Shown piece after piece: positions 49,601 through 63,131 of a stretch of 64,000 nt of DNA. Made by a program: the position numbers and the translations under genes. The first letter of the stretch is position 1, and each line of letters starts with the position of its first letter. Under the pieces are notes generated by a model. That model saw nothing but the letters and a program-made list of their open reading frames with translations. It ran no database searches and was not told where the DNA came from. This DNA comes from Sitta carolinensis (lineage: Eukaryota; Chordata; Aves; Passeriformes; Sittidae). Where the stretch lies: assembly GCA_032173965.1 (NCBI GenBank), contig JAVUNC010000004.1:57721501-57785500 (forward strand). The letters run 5' to 3'.

Positions 49601-52600
49601 TTCATGGGAATAGAAATGCCCTGGAAGGGGAAAATTAAACTGAGAATGTATGCACAGTGTCTATTTGAGGGGAGCCCTACAACAAACAGGGCTGAGAGCT
49701 GTGCTTGTGTTTCCTGGGAAACTCAGCCAAGTTTGCAGTCCTTGCTCCAAGCTGGTTGGGTCCCTCCAGCAGTGATCCCAGGCTTCACATTAGAAGTTTA
49801 GCAGTACAGTGAGTCAGGAAAGCTGGACTTGATCGTGAATCATAGAGTTAGCCAAGCAAGTGTTATATTTGCACATCTATTATAGTCTTTTTCTGTGTCT
49901 CAGAAAACAGTGGTTCTGGGAAGAGTATTGAGGGAACCAAGCAACCTGTGCTCTGCCTGTGCAGTATTGTGGTAAGAAGACCTAATGTAATCCTCAGATG
50001 CTCAGGAAAAACACCATGAAGGATGGAGAAGAGTGCGTGAAGCATACCAGAACAGAAAATATTGATTCATTTGTCTATCATTTTAGAAGAAGGTTGAAAA
50101 GTGGAAACAAAAATTACCTGCAACTTGGGAAGTCTAAGAGAGTGCAGGATCTCTGTTTAATCAAAGTTTTAAACTTTGATAAGAACTTTAAGGAATTTAT
50201 GAACTCTGTTCATAGTTGTTGGACAATAGCAGGACAACTTGGTTTTTCTGCATCTTCTTTTGTATTAATCAGATACCCATCTTTACAGGACATGATTTAC
50301 TCTTGTGGCTATGAATATTCCAACCAATCTCCCAACAGGATAAGGGAGGAAGAGAGAACAGATGGGATTTAAATAGAACAGCCAGATTTTAATTAGCACC
50401 TGAGTAACCACAATGCCACTATATTACAATAAACTAGCAATAGATTTGAACTTGCAATAGGTATATTCTGATGATGAAACAGTATGATCAGGTTAACCTA
50501 TATGTAGGTTAAGATTTTTAAACATTCTATTTATTTCTCAAAATAGTATTCCTGCTGGAATCACTAGACACTCTGGGGAAGGCAGGCGTTCAACATTTTG
50601 AATGTTGAATCACCTAATGGAACTAACATCATAGAAAAGGTTCTCTGAAATGGTTTCAGAGCCATGGAATTGCATGATGGCTCCCAATGTAGCTGAAAGC
50701 TGTGGCAGCAGGCCAATATCAGTGATTTGCATATCTTTAGCTATTTTTTTATATATTGAGAAAAGCCAATTATGGTAAAATTTAAATTGTACCTGGAATA
50801 TATGCAAAAGATATTTTGTAATGATTTTCAAACTATAAAGTGTTATTTTGAACTTAGAGATTTTTCTTTTTTTCCCCTTGTGCATTCAGAATAATGAATA
50901 TTGAATACGATGTTTTTCCTGGGACTCTTTTAATGTAGTGGGAAGATTCCTGTATGGAAAATGACTGCTCTTGCTAAATACCTAGAAGAAGAATGTAACA
51001 CAATTGGAAAATAATGTCTAAGGGTAAAATTTTTTTTATGTATTTATTAAATCACTTAGAGTGGCTCTCAGACTATTTTCCCTAACCCTACCATCTCTCC
51101 ATGCAGTGTCATAATGGTTCAGCTACAGAGGCTGCAGTGAAATGCTGAGACAGATGCCTGGATTATAGTGCACTAATACCTTGTCCCATGCCTTTATCTT
51201 CGTTTAACAGGAAGCTTTTCTATTGATGTCGAACACCACTGAGCAGCAAACACGATTGCACAGTTGGCTGACAGGATTATCAGTGGAATAATCTCTAGTT
51301 TTCAAAGGTGGCTTTATTTTGGTTTCAGATTTCTTAGAATTTTGGACCTTGCAAAATCATAATCTATGTAGTAGTAGCCTTTGAGTTATACACTTTGTTG
51401 ATGGATGATATTCAATGAGAAAACACACTTAGATCAAGAAAGTGGAAAAAATCTGTTTTCTAGGTTTCATCCTGTTCTGTTGCTAAAGTGGTATGATGAA
51501 CCCTGCCATGTCCCTGTGTTGTATAAGGCAAAATGTGAATGACATTTAATGTTTATAACTGTTCTGAGAACAATGCCAGGTGCTAAGCATATAAATCATA
51601 CTGTGAGACTGAGTGGGTGAGGTGCTATGAACTCACAGGATGTATATGAAATTGGGATGTAGGGTAGTGAAATATTTTGGTTGTGTCAGGCAGAGAAGGG
51701 CCAAGGATAAATGTTTTTTTTACCAATTGCTGCAGCCTTCTTTAGTGAGGAGCAATCTAGCTGTTGCTTTTCATGGCATTACAGCACCAGAGTACTTTTG
51801 CAATCACAGGTACATGTATAAACCTAAGCTAGGCTGAGTGATGTGTAGATTCACTTGAAAATTCATTTGTTTTCATCACTCACCAAACTATTAAATTTAT
51901 CTTGGTAGTTTAGGCATAAAAATAACTGTTAGTTTAAAATTTGGCAGGAAGCTAACCATTCATGAGGATAAATATTCTGGTGAGAAGTAGTTTCTGTTTT
52001 TCAGTTGGAAAATCATCCCTCAAGGAAAAGTAATACCTTAATTCCACTACCCAGAAAATAAGATAGCACACTGTAACTGCCTTTCTATGTTTTGTATGTG
52101 TTGTTATTATTGTCCTCTAGAACCATAATGAGAATATGGGAACTCTTTTTCTTTGACCTCATACTTAGCTATGTGTTCAAGGAAGGATGAGTTCAGAGAG
52201 GGTTATCAGAAGTATAAATAAATCTTTTTTCGTATTTAACAAATTTTATCTAGTGATCAACTGAGCAATTTTTCCACGCTCTGTCTGTTCACAGGCAGAA
52301 ACTTTGCCTTAATGCTGGCAAGGGTGGCTATGTACCTTGCCCCAGTAGGTTTCTGAGCCTGCTGTTCTCTCCTGGTGCTTTGGACCATCCTAGCATATGT
52401 GCTTTGCATGAAGCTGTTTGGGCTTTAATAGACCCCCCAGAGAAATCATTAGTCTTCTTGTATTGTTTAGCTTGGTGAAACCAGGGCAGTTGTGCATTTC
52501 AGTCTTCATCTAAAGCTTATTTTGTGAGTTTTATATGAAAGTTTTGAATAAATCACAAATAGTTTGGGAGTGGGACCAAAATGCAAGTTTTCATTTTCCC

Positions 52601-55600
52601 CAATGAAATTTCCAACCACCAGGCTTCAGTCTTGCTTCTATTCATACTTTCATCACCTAAAAGTACAATAAAATAAGTAACTAACTTTCTTTTAGTGTAT
52701 TCCTGTGTTAGACGTGTTCAGAATTCTCCTTCCAAATTGTCCAGAGAGAATTTTAATGCTAATTTTCATCTTCTATGTATCCCAGATTGCCTGAGTCAGG
52801 AAACTGGGAACTCAATTACTAAGGGAGAATGGCTGCAGTGCTGTACCAAAGGAGGAAAAGCAATAATTTTTCAGATAAAGCAGGGAGATGTGTAGTCTGA
52901 GGGTCTTCAGAGTTGGTTTGATATATCTTTTTGGATCCCAGTTTTGAATTTATTGAAAAGAATGGCTAGGGACGGAGTGTTACGATGTTATTCCCAAAGG
53001 AGAATGATGTCTAGACCATGCAGTGAAAGTTCAAGAAACCATCTTCAGAACAATCAAAAGGAAGTAATTTCCTACACAGCAGGCATTTGTGAGATTCTCT
53101 GATGAAGGTTGATATGGATAGAAACAGTTCGTACAGGTTGAAGGGAAAATGAAAACAACTTGGAAGATAGTTCCACTGAGGATTGTTGAATAGGTAACTG
53201 GATTTGGCTCAGCATATCCTGTGAGCAGAAAATAGAAGCTAGGAGAATATATAGGAGAAATATCACATATACTGTTCTTTCCATTCCCTGGACATCCATT
53301 TGTAGCTGCTGTTGCTGAAGAAAGTATTACAGGGCTGCAGGGGTTCTGCGTCTGCACCAATATGGCTTCACTTCTCCTGCAGTTAATTTCCAGTCTGTTC
53401 TGTTTCTATCTAGTTCTCCTCTAAGACCAACTTAAACAGCTTTATTGAGTAAAGATCTCAAATGCAGGCATCCATTTTCAACCAACCAGTGATTTACTTT
53501 TCCACAAAGCACTAGCTTTGTCTATCACCTGTTCTCATGCCTTCATGTAGTGCATTTAAGTCATGCAAGGTCTGAACCTCCTTGGTGTCCCCAAAACATT
53601 TGTTCAGTTTGGAAAACTGATAGAGTGATTAAATTTTCTTGTAGTTTGTTTTGGACATATCTTTCAGTCAGTTGTAGATGATCAGTAAGTCTCCAAATAA
53701 AATACGACTTGGTGAATAATTGAATGCAAAACATTGACAGTAGCCTTGAAAAGGAAAATTAATTCTTTTATTATGCCTTTGATTTATTAATATAAAATAC
53801 CACAGAAAATGACTCCCTGTAAAATTTCAATTTTAATATTATCAGAATTTACTATTTTAAAAAATAAAATGTGTTGATAATGCAAAAAGAAAACAATTTC
53901 TGTTTGGGAAGCTAATAACAGATATATCTATTCCAGAAACCAAAGCATTTTTAAAAATACTTGTGTTACTATAGGTATATTTAAAAAAAAATGTGGATAG
54001 ACATTATGATCGCTTCATCTTTACTAAATCTTTCTTCAGTTTCTATGAGGTAGAAGTTAAATACAAGTGATGGATTGTGTGATTGCTGATCAGTGCCAGC
54101 ACAGAGGCCCCTGAGGCGCAGCTCCACTTGCCCACACAGCTGCTCCAAAGGTCACAGGTCTCCTCTGTGGTCACACATGCCAGCCTGAGGTAGTGTCTTG
54201 GGTGTCCTAGAGAGACCTAAGAGTCGTGAAAGGGCTGAATTTAGGCTACTGAATTGAGTGCAAAAGTACTCTTTTTAAGTATTATGAATAAGAGATTAGT
54301 AAAGATATGAATCATACAGAGTTTTTTTTGTGTGTGTCTGAAGGAATTTCTGTAGTGCCAAAAACAAGGACTGCTAACCTGACCTGCAGAAAATTTGGAA
54401 GGTTTTGCAAGAATATGTGGAAGTAAATAAAACAAAGTTTTTACAGATTGACTTAACTGTTACTCTGATGCATGCTGATGAAGATATTTGTGTGCAGTCT
54501 GACTCTCCTCACTTATTTTTTCAGACTTCTTGGCAGTACAAGATGCTGATGTAGCAAAACTAATAGATTTAGAAGTCTCTCTTTGACAATTTAAGCTGAT
54601 TCAGAATTGAAGAAAACATAAATTTTGTTTGTATATATTAAGGTATGGAAAGTTTAAGTCTCTTGAACAATATTTTTGTATGTTCAAAGTGCTCTAGATG
54701 TGTTACACATAGAAAAATGTTACGTTGTTTAGTGACTCTTTGTTCATATCTAATAATTCTGACCTCTGGTGTTCCTTAAGATGCAGGTTGTTCAAAAAAT
54801 TGATTAATTTTTCTCTTGGCATAATATGTAATTACCTGGGTACAGTTTGTAAATGGAGCATGATCTGAGTATGTAGGTAGAATTAGGAAAGGAATTCATG
54901 TGGAATTCACAGATTCTGGGAAGCAAATGAGATGATGCAGGGACAAGCATTAGCAGCCACTTGGCTGCAGATATGCACCTTGCTGTTTATTTGAAGAGAT
55001 GACGACCTTGGCAGGGTTTTCAAGCCTTCAGCTTCTAGGAGATGATCAGGCCTCAAGTTTTATGAATATTTGTGTTGCATTTCTGTCTGGAAGGAAGTTG
55101 CATTTTCTTCTGGAGGGTGGTTTCTGTGATGTTACAGGCACTTCCATTCCTTTGAGATAAGATTAGTATCTAAATTTTCATACTGGGATTGTTCACAGTG
55201 ATCCCTTTTGATTGCTTCTTTACAAGTTACATTTTTAAGAAATGTGAGCCTATTAAACTTTGCTTGAGAATATTCTTCAAGTTAGTGATGTTGTAGTTTC
55301 ACTCAGGAAGGATGTTTTAAAGGAGCTGCTTTGGTTTTGGAGAAAGGAAGCTGGTGATGTGAAGCTATTAAGTAACTTATCTAAAATATGAAGTAAATGG
55401 CTCTACTGCTTGTGTCCCATATCCCGTGTAGGCCAGATATTTTCTCTTGCAAATGCTATTGCAAGATCAGCATATCTGGGATTTTTAGGAAAAAAAAATT
55501 ATTATTTTTGTAGTCTTTGCCATAAATAAGTATTTTTATAGAGTGCTAACTGTGCTTCAGACCCTGGTTTATTTATTACAGTGTTTGCTGCTGTAATTTT

Positions 55601-58600
55601 TTTTAAGCACTTAACCCCATGTTAATTTTTAAAAACATATTTAGGTATAAATAAATAAAATACTATAGGATGAGTTGGTTCTTGCCTCTAAATATTTTGA
55701 AATTGGGTGGCTTTGGATAGAAAGCCTGGTTATTGCCAAATGTGATTGTGAAGTTGCTGTATGTATTAAAGGAAGAGAGCATGAAGTGCAAGTGAACACA
55801 TTTTGTTACTGCTCTGTAAATGGAACAAATGTACATAGAATGTGTTAAAAATGGTTAAGATTATTCTGCTTTTCATCACAGACTTCCGTTCACTGTCATA
55901 AATGACAGTTTAACCCTTCAAAGCAGAAATTGTGCACCTGACAAAATAAAAACTGTTCAGCTTTGCTGGAGTTCAAACATTGCTGCTGCAGTGTCTTTTA
56001 TGGTGGTTTATTTTTTTTCTTGAATTCAGAATGTAAGTAATCAGTGAGAGATTCTTGTCAAAAATCAACTGCTAATTATGTCAGTGAGGCTGTGTAAGAG
56101 CATTTGCTCCTGAATTTCCTCAGAATCAACATTTCAAAGCAGAAAAAGTGAAAATTAATATAACTTTGCAGTGGATTCCACCCCACCACCTCTTTTTAAT
56201 GAGAAGGGCCATTTTATTTTTACATAGCATTGTTGAAAATGTATTTGAGGATAGTAGTTTTATCAAGGGTGATTTTATGCAGTCCGAATACTTTAGCTAA
56301 AATAAGTAGCCATCTGCCTTCAACATATATTTGTTTTGCCACAGAGCAGGTCTAGATTTTTAATAGTGCTTTCATTTTCTGCATAAAAGTATGGTTTATG
56401 TTATTTGCTAAGGAACAATGAACAGCAAGCTAAGAATACTTTATAGGGAAGAGTGGGTTGAAATGCCTGGGAAAATAAGCTGTGTCTGAAGTCATTAAGC
56501 AGGAATTCCCACTGCCAAAATTGGATGCTGGAAATTTTGGGACTATGGGTTCCACACAGTGGAGTCGGAGATATCTTTACAATTCATTAGTTTTCAACAC
56601 ACATTGTGGAGTGATAAGCAACCAATTTTATATATTGCTCAAATGCTACCTGACAGCTAATGAAGTCTTTAAACACATACGACATCTACACTTGGCTTGA
56701 AACTACTGCAGTATTGTTAAGCATAGTCAAAATTACACCATATGAATGAATTTAACTACTGCTTCAATTCTAAAATTGATAAAACTGATTTGTGGTATAA
56801 GCTCAAGAGGAATACCTGTCCAATATTAGCCCTCAGTTCCTTTTTTCAGTAAATATATTTCACAGCCTTACACAGATATTCATTGGAGATCAGTCTCTCA
56901 ATATTGTCTCACTGAAATATTTGTAAGACACAAACTAAATTTTGTCTCAACTAGAACTGTGAATATTGAAGGATAAAATTTTGAATGGAAATAGTAACTT
57001 TTACTTCTGTTTCCAGATGTTTTGCTGAGGTTTCCTATGTGTCAGGATCCAGATTACATAAGAGAATGCATCCTAGTGCTTTTCACTATCTGAAGACAGA
57101 AATGTGGGGGGGTTTGTGATTAGTCATGGGTACTAAGCATGCACTTTCTGTGCAGTGCAGATTTTGCAGGCTGTAGTTTGTATTACAGCAATGGAACTCT
57201 TCTGGTTAATGAGCAGTGAACAGATGATGGTGGAAGGCAGGGATGAGCATTTTTCTTCTTCATTAGCAGACGCAGGCTTTCAATGATAGTATGAATAATC
57301 ATAGGTATTCTTGTAATTTGATCTGCTCATATTCAACTTCCTCTGACAAAACGAAACACAGGCATACAGGGATTGCTGCTATATTGGAACAAAGTGCTGA
57401 ATTGTGAACCCTGGTATTTTGTCTCCAGCAGTCTTTTAAATCCTATGTGAAACTACCTTTAACTGAAGAAAAATTCTTAATATTAGTATTATGGATGAAC
57501 AGTTTTTGATCTGTCACAGGTATTGAAATTAATTTTATTTACCTTAAAAAATATTATTATATATTCTAAATAAATAGTTCTCTTCTAGTAAAAGAAGTCA
57601 GGACTCTGTTATTGTGAAATTGAGTCATAATTTTAGTAGTAGTTATTTATCTTATTCTTTGTCAACATTGGCTAATGATAAATGTGCAAAGTTCCTCATA
57701 AGAGTCTCTTCTTGCACTTATTTTTTTTTTTTTTTTTTTTTTTTGCGTAGAAATATGTAAAAAAGTGAACTGAACATTCTCATAAAAACATGCTCCCTTG
57801 ACCATTTCAGGTCAGAACTGCCCAACAACTCACTGTGTATACTGGAGTCATGCTGAAGCTGCTGGGTGTGAGGTATGCCCAGGCTTCTGCAGTCTGCATT
57901 GCTCTTGAACTTTGTCATCTAACAAGTGAACTGCAAACCTGTCTTTTGGATTAAAACTAAAAGTCAGGAGCTTTAGCTATAAACATAAATCACAAACACC
58001 CGAGGTGATTTCTAGGCAGCTGGACCAATTGTCCTGGAATGGCTTGCATCTTTGCTAATAGTTTCCACAAAGCAGTGGATGAATGCAAACTAAATAGTAA
58101 TAATGGTTCTGTAACATTTTAGTGTCTCAAGCTCAGGAATATTTTGGGGTAGTTCTGTTTGGCACATGCCAAACTTAACTCATGAAGTATTACAACAGTT
58201 TATAGCACAATTGCAGAGAATCTGCAGGTCTGTCCTCTTTTCACTAGGTTAAAAACAGCCTTTAAAGGCAGTACTTTCCTGAGGAAGATGCTTTCAGCAT
58301 CTGCATTGTCACCTCTTTGTTTCTCAGCCCCTCTGGTGAAGGTGGGTGACACTGGCCTCTGCACACTGACCTCCCTGCAGGGGCTCCAGCCTTCCTGGTG
58401 CCATCCACGATGTCACCCTATAGATTCTGGGGTGTGTCACCCGTCCCTGTAGCTCTAGTGATGCCAGGGCTATTTGTACTCAAAGGAGAAGACTCTATTG
58501 AGTCTACACTACTGAGTAACTTTATATTTTTTATCAAGAGGCCTTTCTAAGCATATCTATGCTATTTGGAGGAGTGTGGTAGAAAGAATTGTGCAACATC

Positions 58601-61600
58601 ACTGCTTGAATTTAGTTGTTGGTAATTAATAACTTGGTGTAGAAGGCAGTGTAACTGTACTAGCAATATGCTGTCTTGTGAGACAGGGGTTAATAATCCA
58701 GAGCGTGGCACCTTGCTAGCAGCAGTGTTTCTTCACATTTCAGTGCTGAGCCATGTAAACGTGCCTTGGGAGTCTCTGTATTAGTTCTCTCTGCACAGTA
58801 CAGATCTGCCCTTTCACTCTGTCGTGTTGCACAAGTGATGCATTGCTGAGGTTCTGACTGTGGCAAGAGCTCCTTTAGAAATTACTAGGAATAATCCTTT
58901 CTCTTAGTTGCACAATAAGATATTAAATTTATTGGTATTTCTCCAGGGACAAAAAAAGTTGCTTAAAAATTTAATTTACCACAGGTGTAAGAGGTCTCTG
59001 GACAGCAGTGTTTGCTGCTTTTGAAGGTTTTGCAACTGTAACCTCAGTTCCCTGGAAAAATGGCTACTAGTTAATATTAACTCTGGTTTTCCTATAATTT
59101 GACATCAAATCAAATATCAATATTCCTAAATTTGACATTTCTAATGCCAGTGATTTTCGTTCCTTCTTTCTGGTTTTGTAATTCATTCATAATAATTTCT
59201 GTGGCTTGTAGACCATTGTGCTAAATGAGTACATGGTACTGTCTCTTTCACTCACCCCTCATGGATTGGAAACCGTTGATCTGATGGACTTCTGAACTTA
59301 TAGAAGAGCTGTATTGCAAAAGAGCCATTTCATTAAATTACTGATGGCTGTGTTTCAGAAAGACCTCCATCTTGTTGCACAAAACAATGAAAGTGGTGGA
59401 AGAACAAATAAAGATAGGGGAATGCTGAAATAATAAATAACTTTGACCTTTTTTTTTCCCCTTCTGTTGGCATCTGGTTGCTTTCTTTGATCTTCTCTGC
59501 CTTAAACAAGCTAATATCTGCCAAGAGAGTGCAACTGTTACTGAATCACTAAGGTCCTATTTGTTCCGCTTGAGAGATGACAATGCATTTTTGTCTTTCT
59601 ACAGAAGCATAGACTTTGAAAGTTTTCTCCAACAAGAAGCCTAGGTTTTCTCCAATACTAAATGTCTTTTTTCTTTCTTGCTTTTTCCCCTTTTATTTTC
59701 TTTTGCGTGTGGGCTTTATTTTCCTGTCTTGTAATGGTGCACTGCTGATGATTGTGTCACTATTTTCCATGTGGTGATGGTTAGACAAAACTGAAGTCGT
59801 GTGATTTTGCTGTTGCTCATGATTGTTCTGGCAAGAACAGAATGCTTCAACAGCTGTAGCATGTATTGGTGCTTCAGATACATTATGGTTGGTTTGTGAG
59901 TTTCATTTCTGATTGCTCTCCTTGTTGCTCCCTGATTTTTTTGAACAATTGTTGCTAGTGCTAATTCATCAGTTCTGCACAGGTTTCTTGTATTTGCAAA
60001 TGTTGAATTGTTCAACAGCTTGATCAAAAGATTTTATATATGAAGTTTAGAACACAGACCTGTTTTATTAAACAATGCAACTTCAAAACAGAAGCAGGAG
60101 GTACATTACCAGGTCTATTTGATTTTTGTGGAGAAATGGAGATACTTGTTCTTTAAGGGTGCTGCATTTAGTCACTGATATATTTAAATCTGGGCTATTG
60201 AGTAAACATTCTTTGTTCTAAGTATACCTTGTACTTAGCACACCGAGAACCTAATTTCTGATGATGATCTTAGGTGCTCCTGAGTACAAATAACAATCAC
60301 AATAGAACTGAATGTTTTGCATTGGTTTTTCATTCAGATTCCATTGACCATTCTTGTAGGCTTGTTAAGTCAGTTTTAAAAATTCTTCTCTGGAGTAAGG
60401 AGGATATGTTATATCACAGAACCAGAATTATATAAAGCTTGCAAGTCATTCCCAAAAAAATGAGATATAACCACTGCATATTTTGAATTTCTCTGATGGT
60501 TGGAGATGATGTGTGTGTGAGGATCAGACTTAGGCCTTGATCCAGGAAAGCACTTACTCATAATTTAGCTCATCATGAACAGTTTCTCTGGAGTCAACAA
60601 CTGATTCAAATTATCATGGATGATATATAGCACAGCCTTATTTAAGACTATGTATTTAATACAATCCCTATCAATTAAAAAAAAGGAAAAAGTAAACGTA
60701 TGAGAAAATGCCTTATAAGGATTCATTTCAAGATCTTTCTGTTTGTCCATGTCTTTGCTACATCTATTATGGAAGAAGACACTAATTAGATCCAAAATGC
60801 ATATTTTAGTACAGATGGTACATTTCTGCTACTTAAATTATGTCTTCTGAAGGAACCTCTTACTGAGATTTCTTTTGTAGAAGTTCTGAATTTTTGTTAG
60901 AATTAAGAGATATTTTCTTAACTAGTGATAGAAAATTTAGAGAAGTAGACCAGAGCAGACCACAACTCCAGGCTACAGAGGCTTGTTGAATTAGCTCATA
61001 GCATTTTTCCCTACATCTACCATACTTTGAATTTTCTACTTTGCTTGGGGTCTGCACAGGACAATTGCAGCCAGTACCTTCCCTGCTAGACATGATAATT
61101 TTTAATGAACACTTGCTGTCTGACTGTGTTTTTCTAGAGTACAGTCCAGAGGGATGAATAACGGCAGCAATGAACCACTCAGATGTGGCCGTAGCTGTGT
61201 CTGGTCTGGCAGTGACAATAACAAGCCAAGGAGAGAATAAGGGAAACGTGTATAGCAACACTGATTAGTTCAGCAACTGATACTCCTTGTGGGCTTTTCC
61301 TCTTGGACTTTAGATTTGTGAGAATAGGCCCAAAGCTAAACTGAGATGCCTTCCTTGTGTGGAACTGGCAAGAGACCAGCGGCTCTGTGATAATCTCTAA
61401 GTAGATAGGGAGAACCTAAGGCATGCAAGAGGACTTGATGTGCTGACTGCAGATAATTCACAGGTACATGTAGGCATGCTGCAATAGCAGAGATTGATTG
61501 ACAGTGATTAGGGGAGTAAATAAAGCAAATCTGTTTACCAGATGCCCAGAAAGTGAGGAACTTCTGCTACCAGTGTCTGGTAGATAAAAGTGGGATGCTG

Positions 61601-62344
61601 AAAGCAGCAAAAGTTTTCCAGGTAATTTGGGTGAAGAGTTTTCTTGGCCTCAGGGTCACAATAAGTGTAACTGCTTGAGGTGACATGGTTAGCCTTATCA
61701 CAAGGACCTTTCAATTGGAGGATCAGCTTTTAGGGAGGAAATGTGAATGTGTAAATATTAAACCCAAATTTAGTGTATTTGAATACCATTACTGCAGAGA
61801 AATGAGTGAAGAAACTAGGTCATGTCATAAGATTGATTTTATACTTCTGTTTTGTTATAAGGCTCCACTTTCTGAGTACTTGGACCCTGGTCACTTTACT
61901 GTACAGGTACCTGCATCATATGTATGTATGGAGAAACAGTGACACAGGGAACTAATGACACTTGACAATGAGTCTTTTGGTGGAGATAGTTATCTCCATC
62001 CAAAAAAGGCAGCTGGTTTTGTTTTGTTTTGTGGAAGCCACAAAAGATGGCTGATTATTTATCACCAATATCTCAGTGAGTCTTCAAACAGGTATGCCAT
62101 TGACTACTGAGAACAGGTGATCCCATTGCTAAGGGAATGGGCAACAAAGATATTTTGGATAAGGACTGGAATAGTTCACAGAAATGCTGAGAAGATACAG
62201 TGAGGCCAGTAGAATTTTTTCTTCCTAACTCCTGGAACGTGTAAGATCTTGAAATCAGGCACCTGTGGAAAATGGGGAAATAGACCATCATCACCAAGGG
62301 AATTAATCTCTTCTGAGTATTTTGGTGTGAATCTGTGTGATAAT
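46656..62344. other. unassigned non-coding DNA, nearly featureless
   Basis: About 15.7 kb in which I recognise no repeat family, RNA gene or protein. A T-rich stretch at 49195-49235, poly(T) at 57721-57744 and slightly GC-richer pockets at 49390-49780, 54090-54210 and 58300-58470 stand out only by composition. Open frames at 49998-50372 (plus, 124 codons), 53031-53360 (minus, 109) and 60860-61261 (minus, 133) have no motif I know. Some of this DNA may be conserved regulatory sequence, which cannot be seen from one genome. Confidence 0.5.
57721..57744 (+). repeat. poly(T) run, 24 nt
   Basis: Uninterrupted T run. The minus-strand open frame that ends here reads through it as poly-lysine and is not evidence of coding. 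Confidence 0.95.
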
Positions 62345-62740
62345 CATGGAATAAATTGGAAGGGATATCAAGGTACCATCTAGTCCAAACCCCTGTTCAA
62401 ATAAGGCTTAAATGAGGCTACTCAGGGACTTGTTCAGTTGAGTCTTGAAGTCAAATTGAGTCTTTTCCTCAAAGGAATTCCAGCATCTCTGGACAGCCCA
62501 TTGAAGTATTATATCATTCCTAATGCAAAAAATCAAACTTAATATCAAATCAGAATTTCCCATAGTTCATCTTATGTTCTGTTGCCCCTTGGACTGTCAC
62601 CATGCACCTCCAAAAGATGTTTGTCTCTGTATTTCCTCTGTATTCTCTGTTCAGATGGTTGTAGATAGCAGTAAAGTATTACTGAGGCTTTTTTTGCTTA
62701 CAAGTTGAGAAGGCCCTGCTACCTGAGCCTGTCCTTATAT
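62345..62740 (-). mobile_element. CR1 LINE 3' part (ORF2 end and 3' UTR) of an internally inverted copy
   Basis: The plus strand reads as the complement of a CR1 3' end: 'taatcatggaataaattgga' + 'agggatatcaaggtaccatc' + 'tagtccaaacccc', then 'ggaattccagcatctctgga', 'tcattcctaatgcaaaaaat', 'gttgccccttggactgtcac', 'ttcagatggttgtagatagc' and 'ctacctgagcctgtcc'. It is well diverged. At about 62740 the orientation switches: the next recognisable CR1 sequence is on the plus strand and comes from further 5' in ORF2. Confidence 0.9.
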
Positions 62741-62747
62741 ATCCTGA

Positions 62748-63097
62748 CCATACTGGGATCTCTGGAGCTTAGGAGGACTACAAAGATGTCATGAGGTTGT
62801 GCAGGGAGGATATTGGAAGGGCCAAAACCCAAGCAGAGTTTTATTTGTCTGCCACCATAAATGAGAGTACAAGGTGTTTCTATAAATACAGCCACCCTCA
62901 GTTGGAAACTGGTCACAAGTGCTGCTGGTCCTCAGGCTTCAGTGCTGGTCCTGTTCAACATCTTTATTGTTGATCAGCACAAACTGAGTGCCCTCTCAGT
63001 CAGTCTGCAGATGACACTAGGCTGGGTGGGAATGTTGATCTGCTTAAGGATAGGAGGGCTCAGCAGGGGAATCTGGACCTGCTTTAATTTCTTTAAC
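62748..63097 (+). mobile_element. CR1 LINE ORF2 fragment (linker and reverse transcriptase), inverted relative to the adjoining 3' part
   Basis: From about 62776 the plus strand encodes EDYKDVMRLCREDIGRAK and then CFYKY, the CR1 linker between endonuclease and reverse transcriptase. An internal deletion joins this to the reverse transcriptase block 'ggtcctgttcaacatcttta' (VLFNIF, motif region before the catalytic aspartates), then 'cagtctgcagatgacactag' (worn FADDTK active-site box) and 'ctgggtgggaatgttgatct'. It stops at 'atctggacctgctttaattt'. Frames are broken and no activity is possible. Together with 62345-62740 it has the head-to-head order expected of a 5' inversion made during insertion. 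Confidence 0.9.
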
Positions 63098-63131
63098 CTC
63101 ATAAACAAAACTTGAGAGTTTTGTTTATGAG
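63098..63131. repeat. perfect hairpin, 15-bp stem, 4-nt loop
   Basis: CTCATAAACAAAACT, loop tgag, AGTTTTGTTTATGAG. Both arms match exactly. It starts where the CR1 sequence stops, so it sits on the element-flank junction. Confidence 0.95.

Noticed and set aside
60860..61261. Minus-strand frame of 133 codons.
   Set aside because: No motif, repeat or paralogue recognised, and single-frame openness alone is weak evidence.
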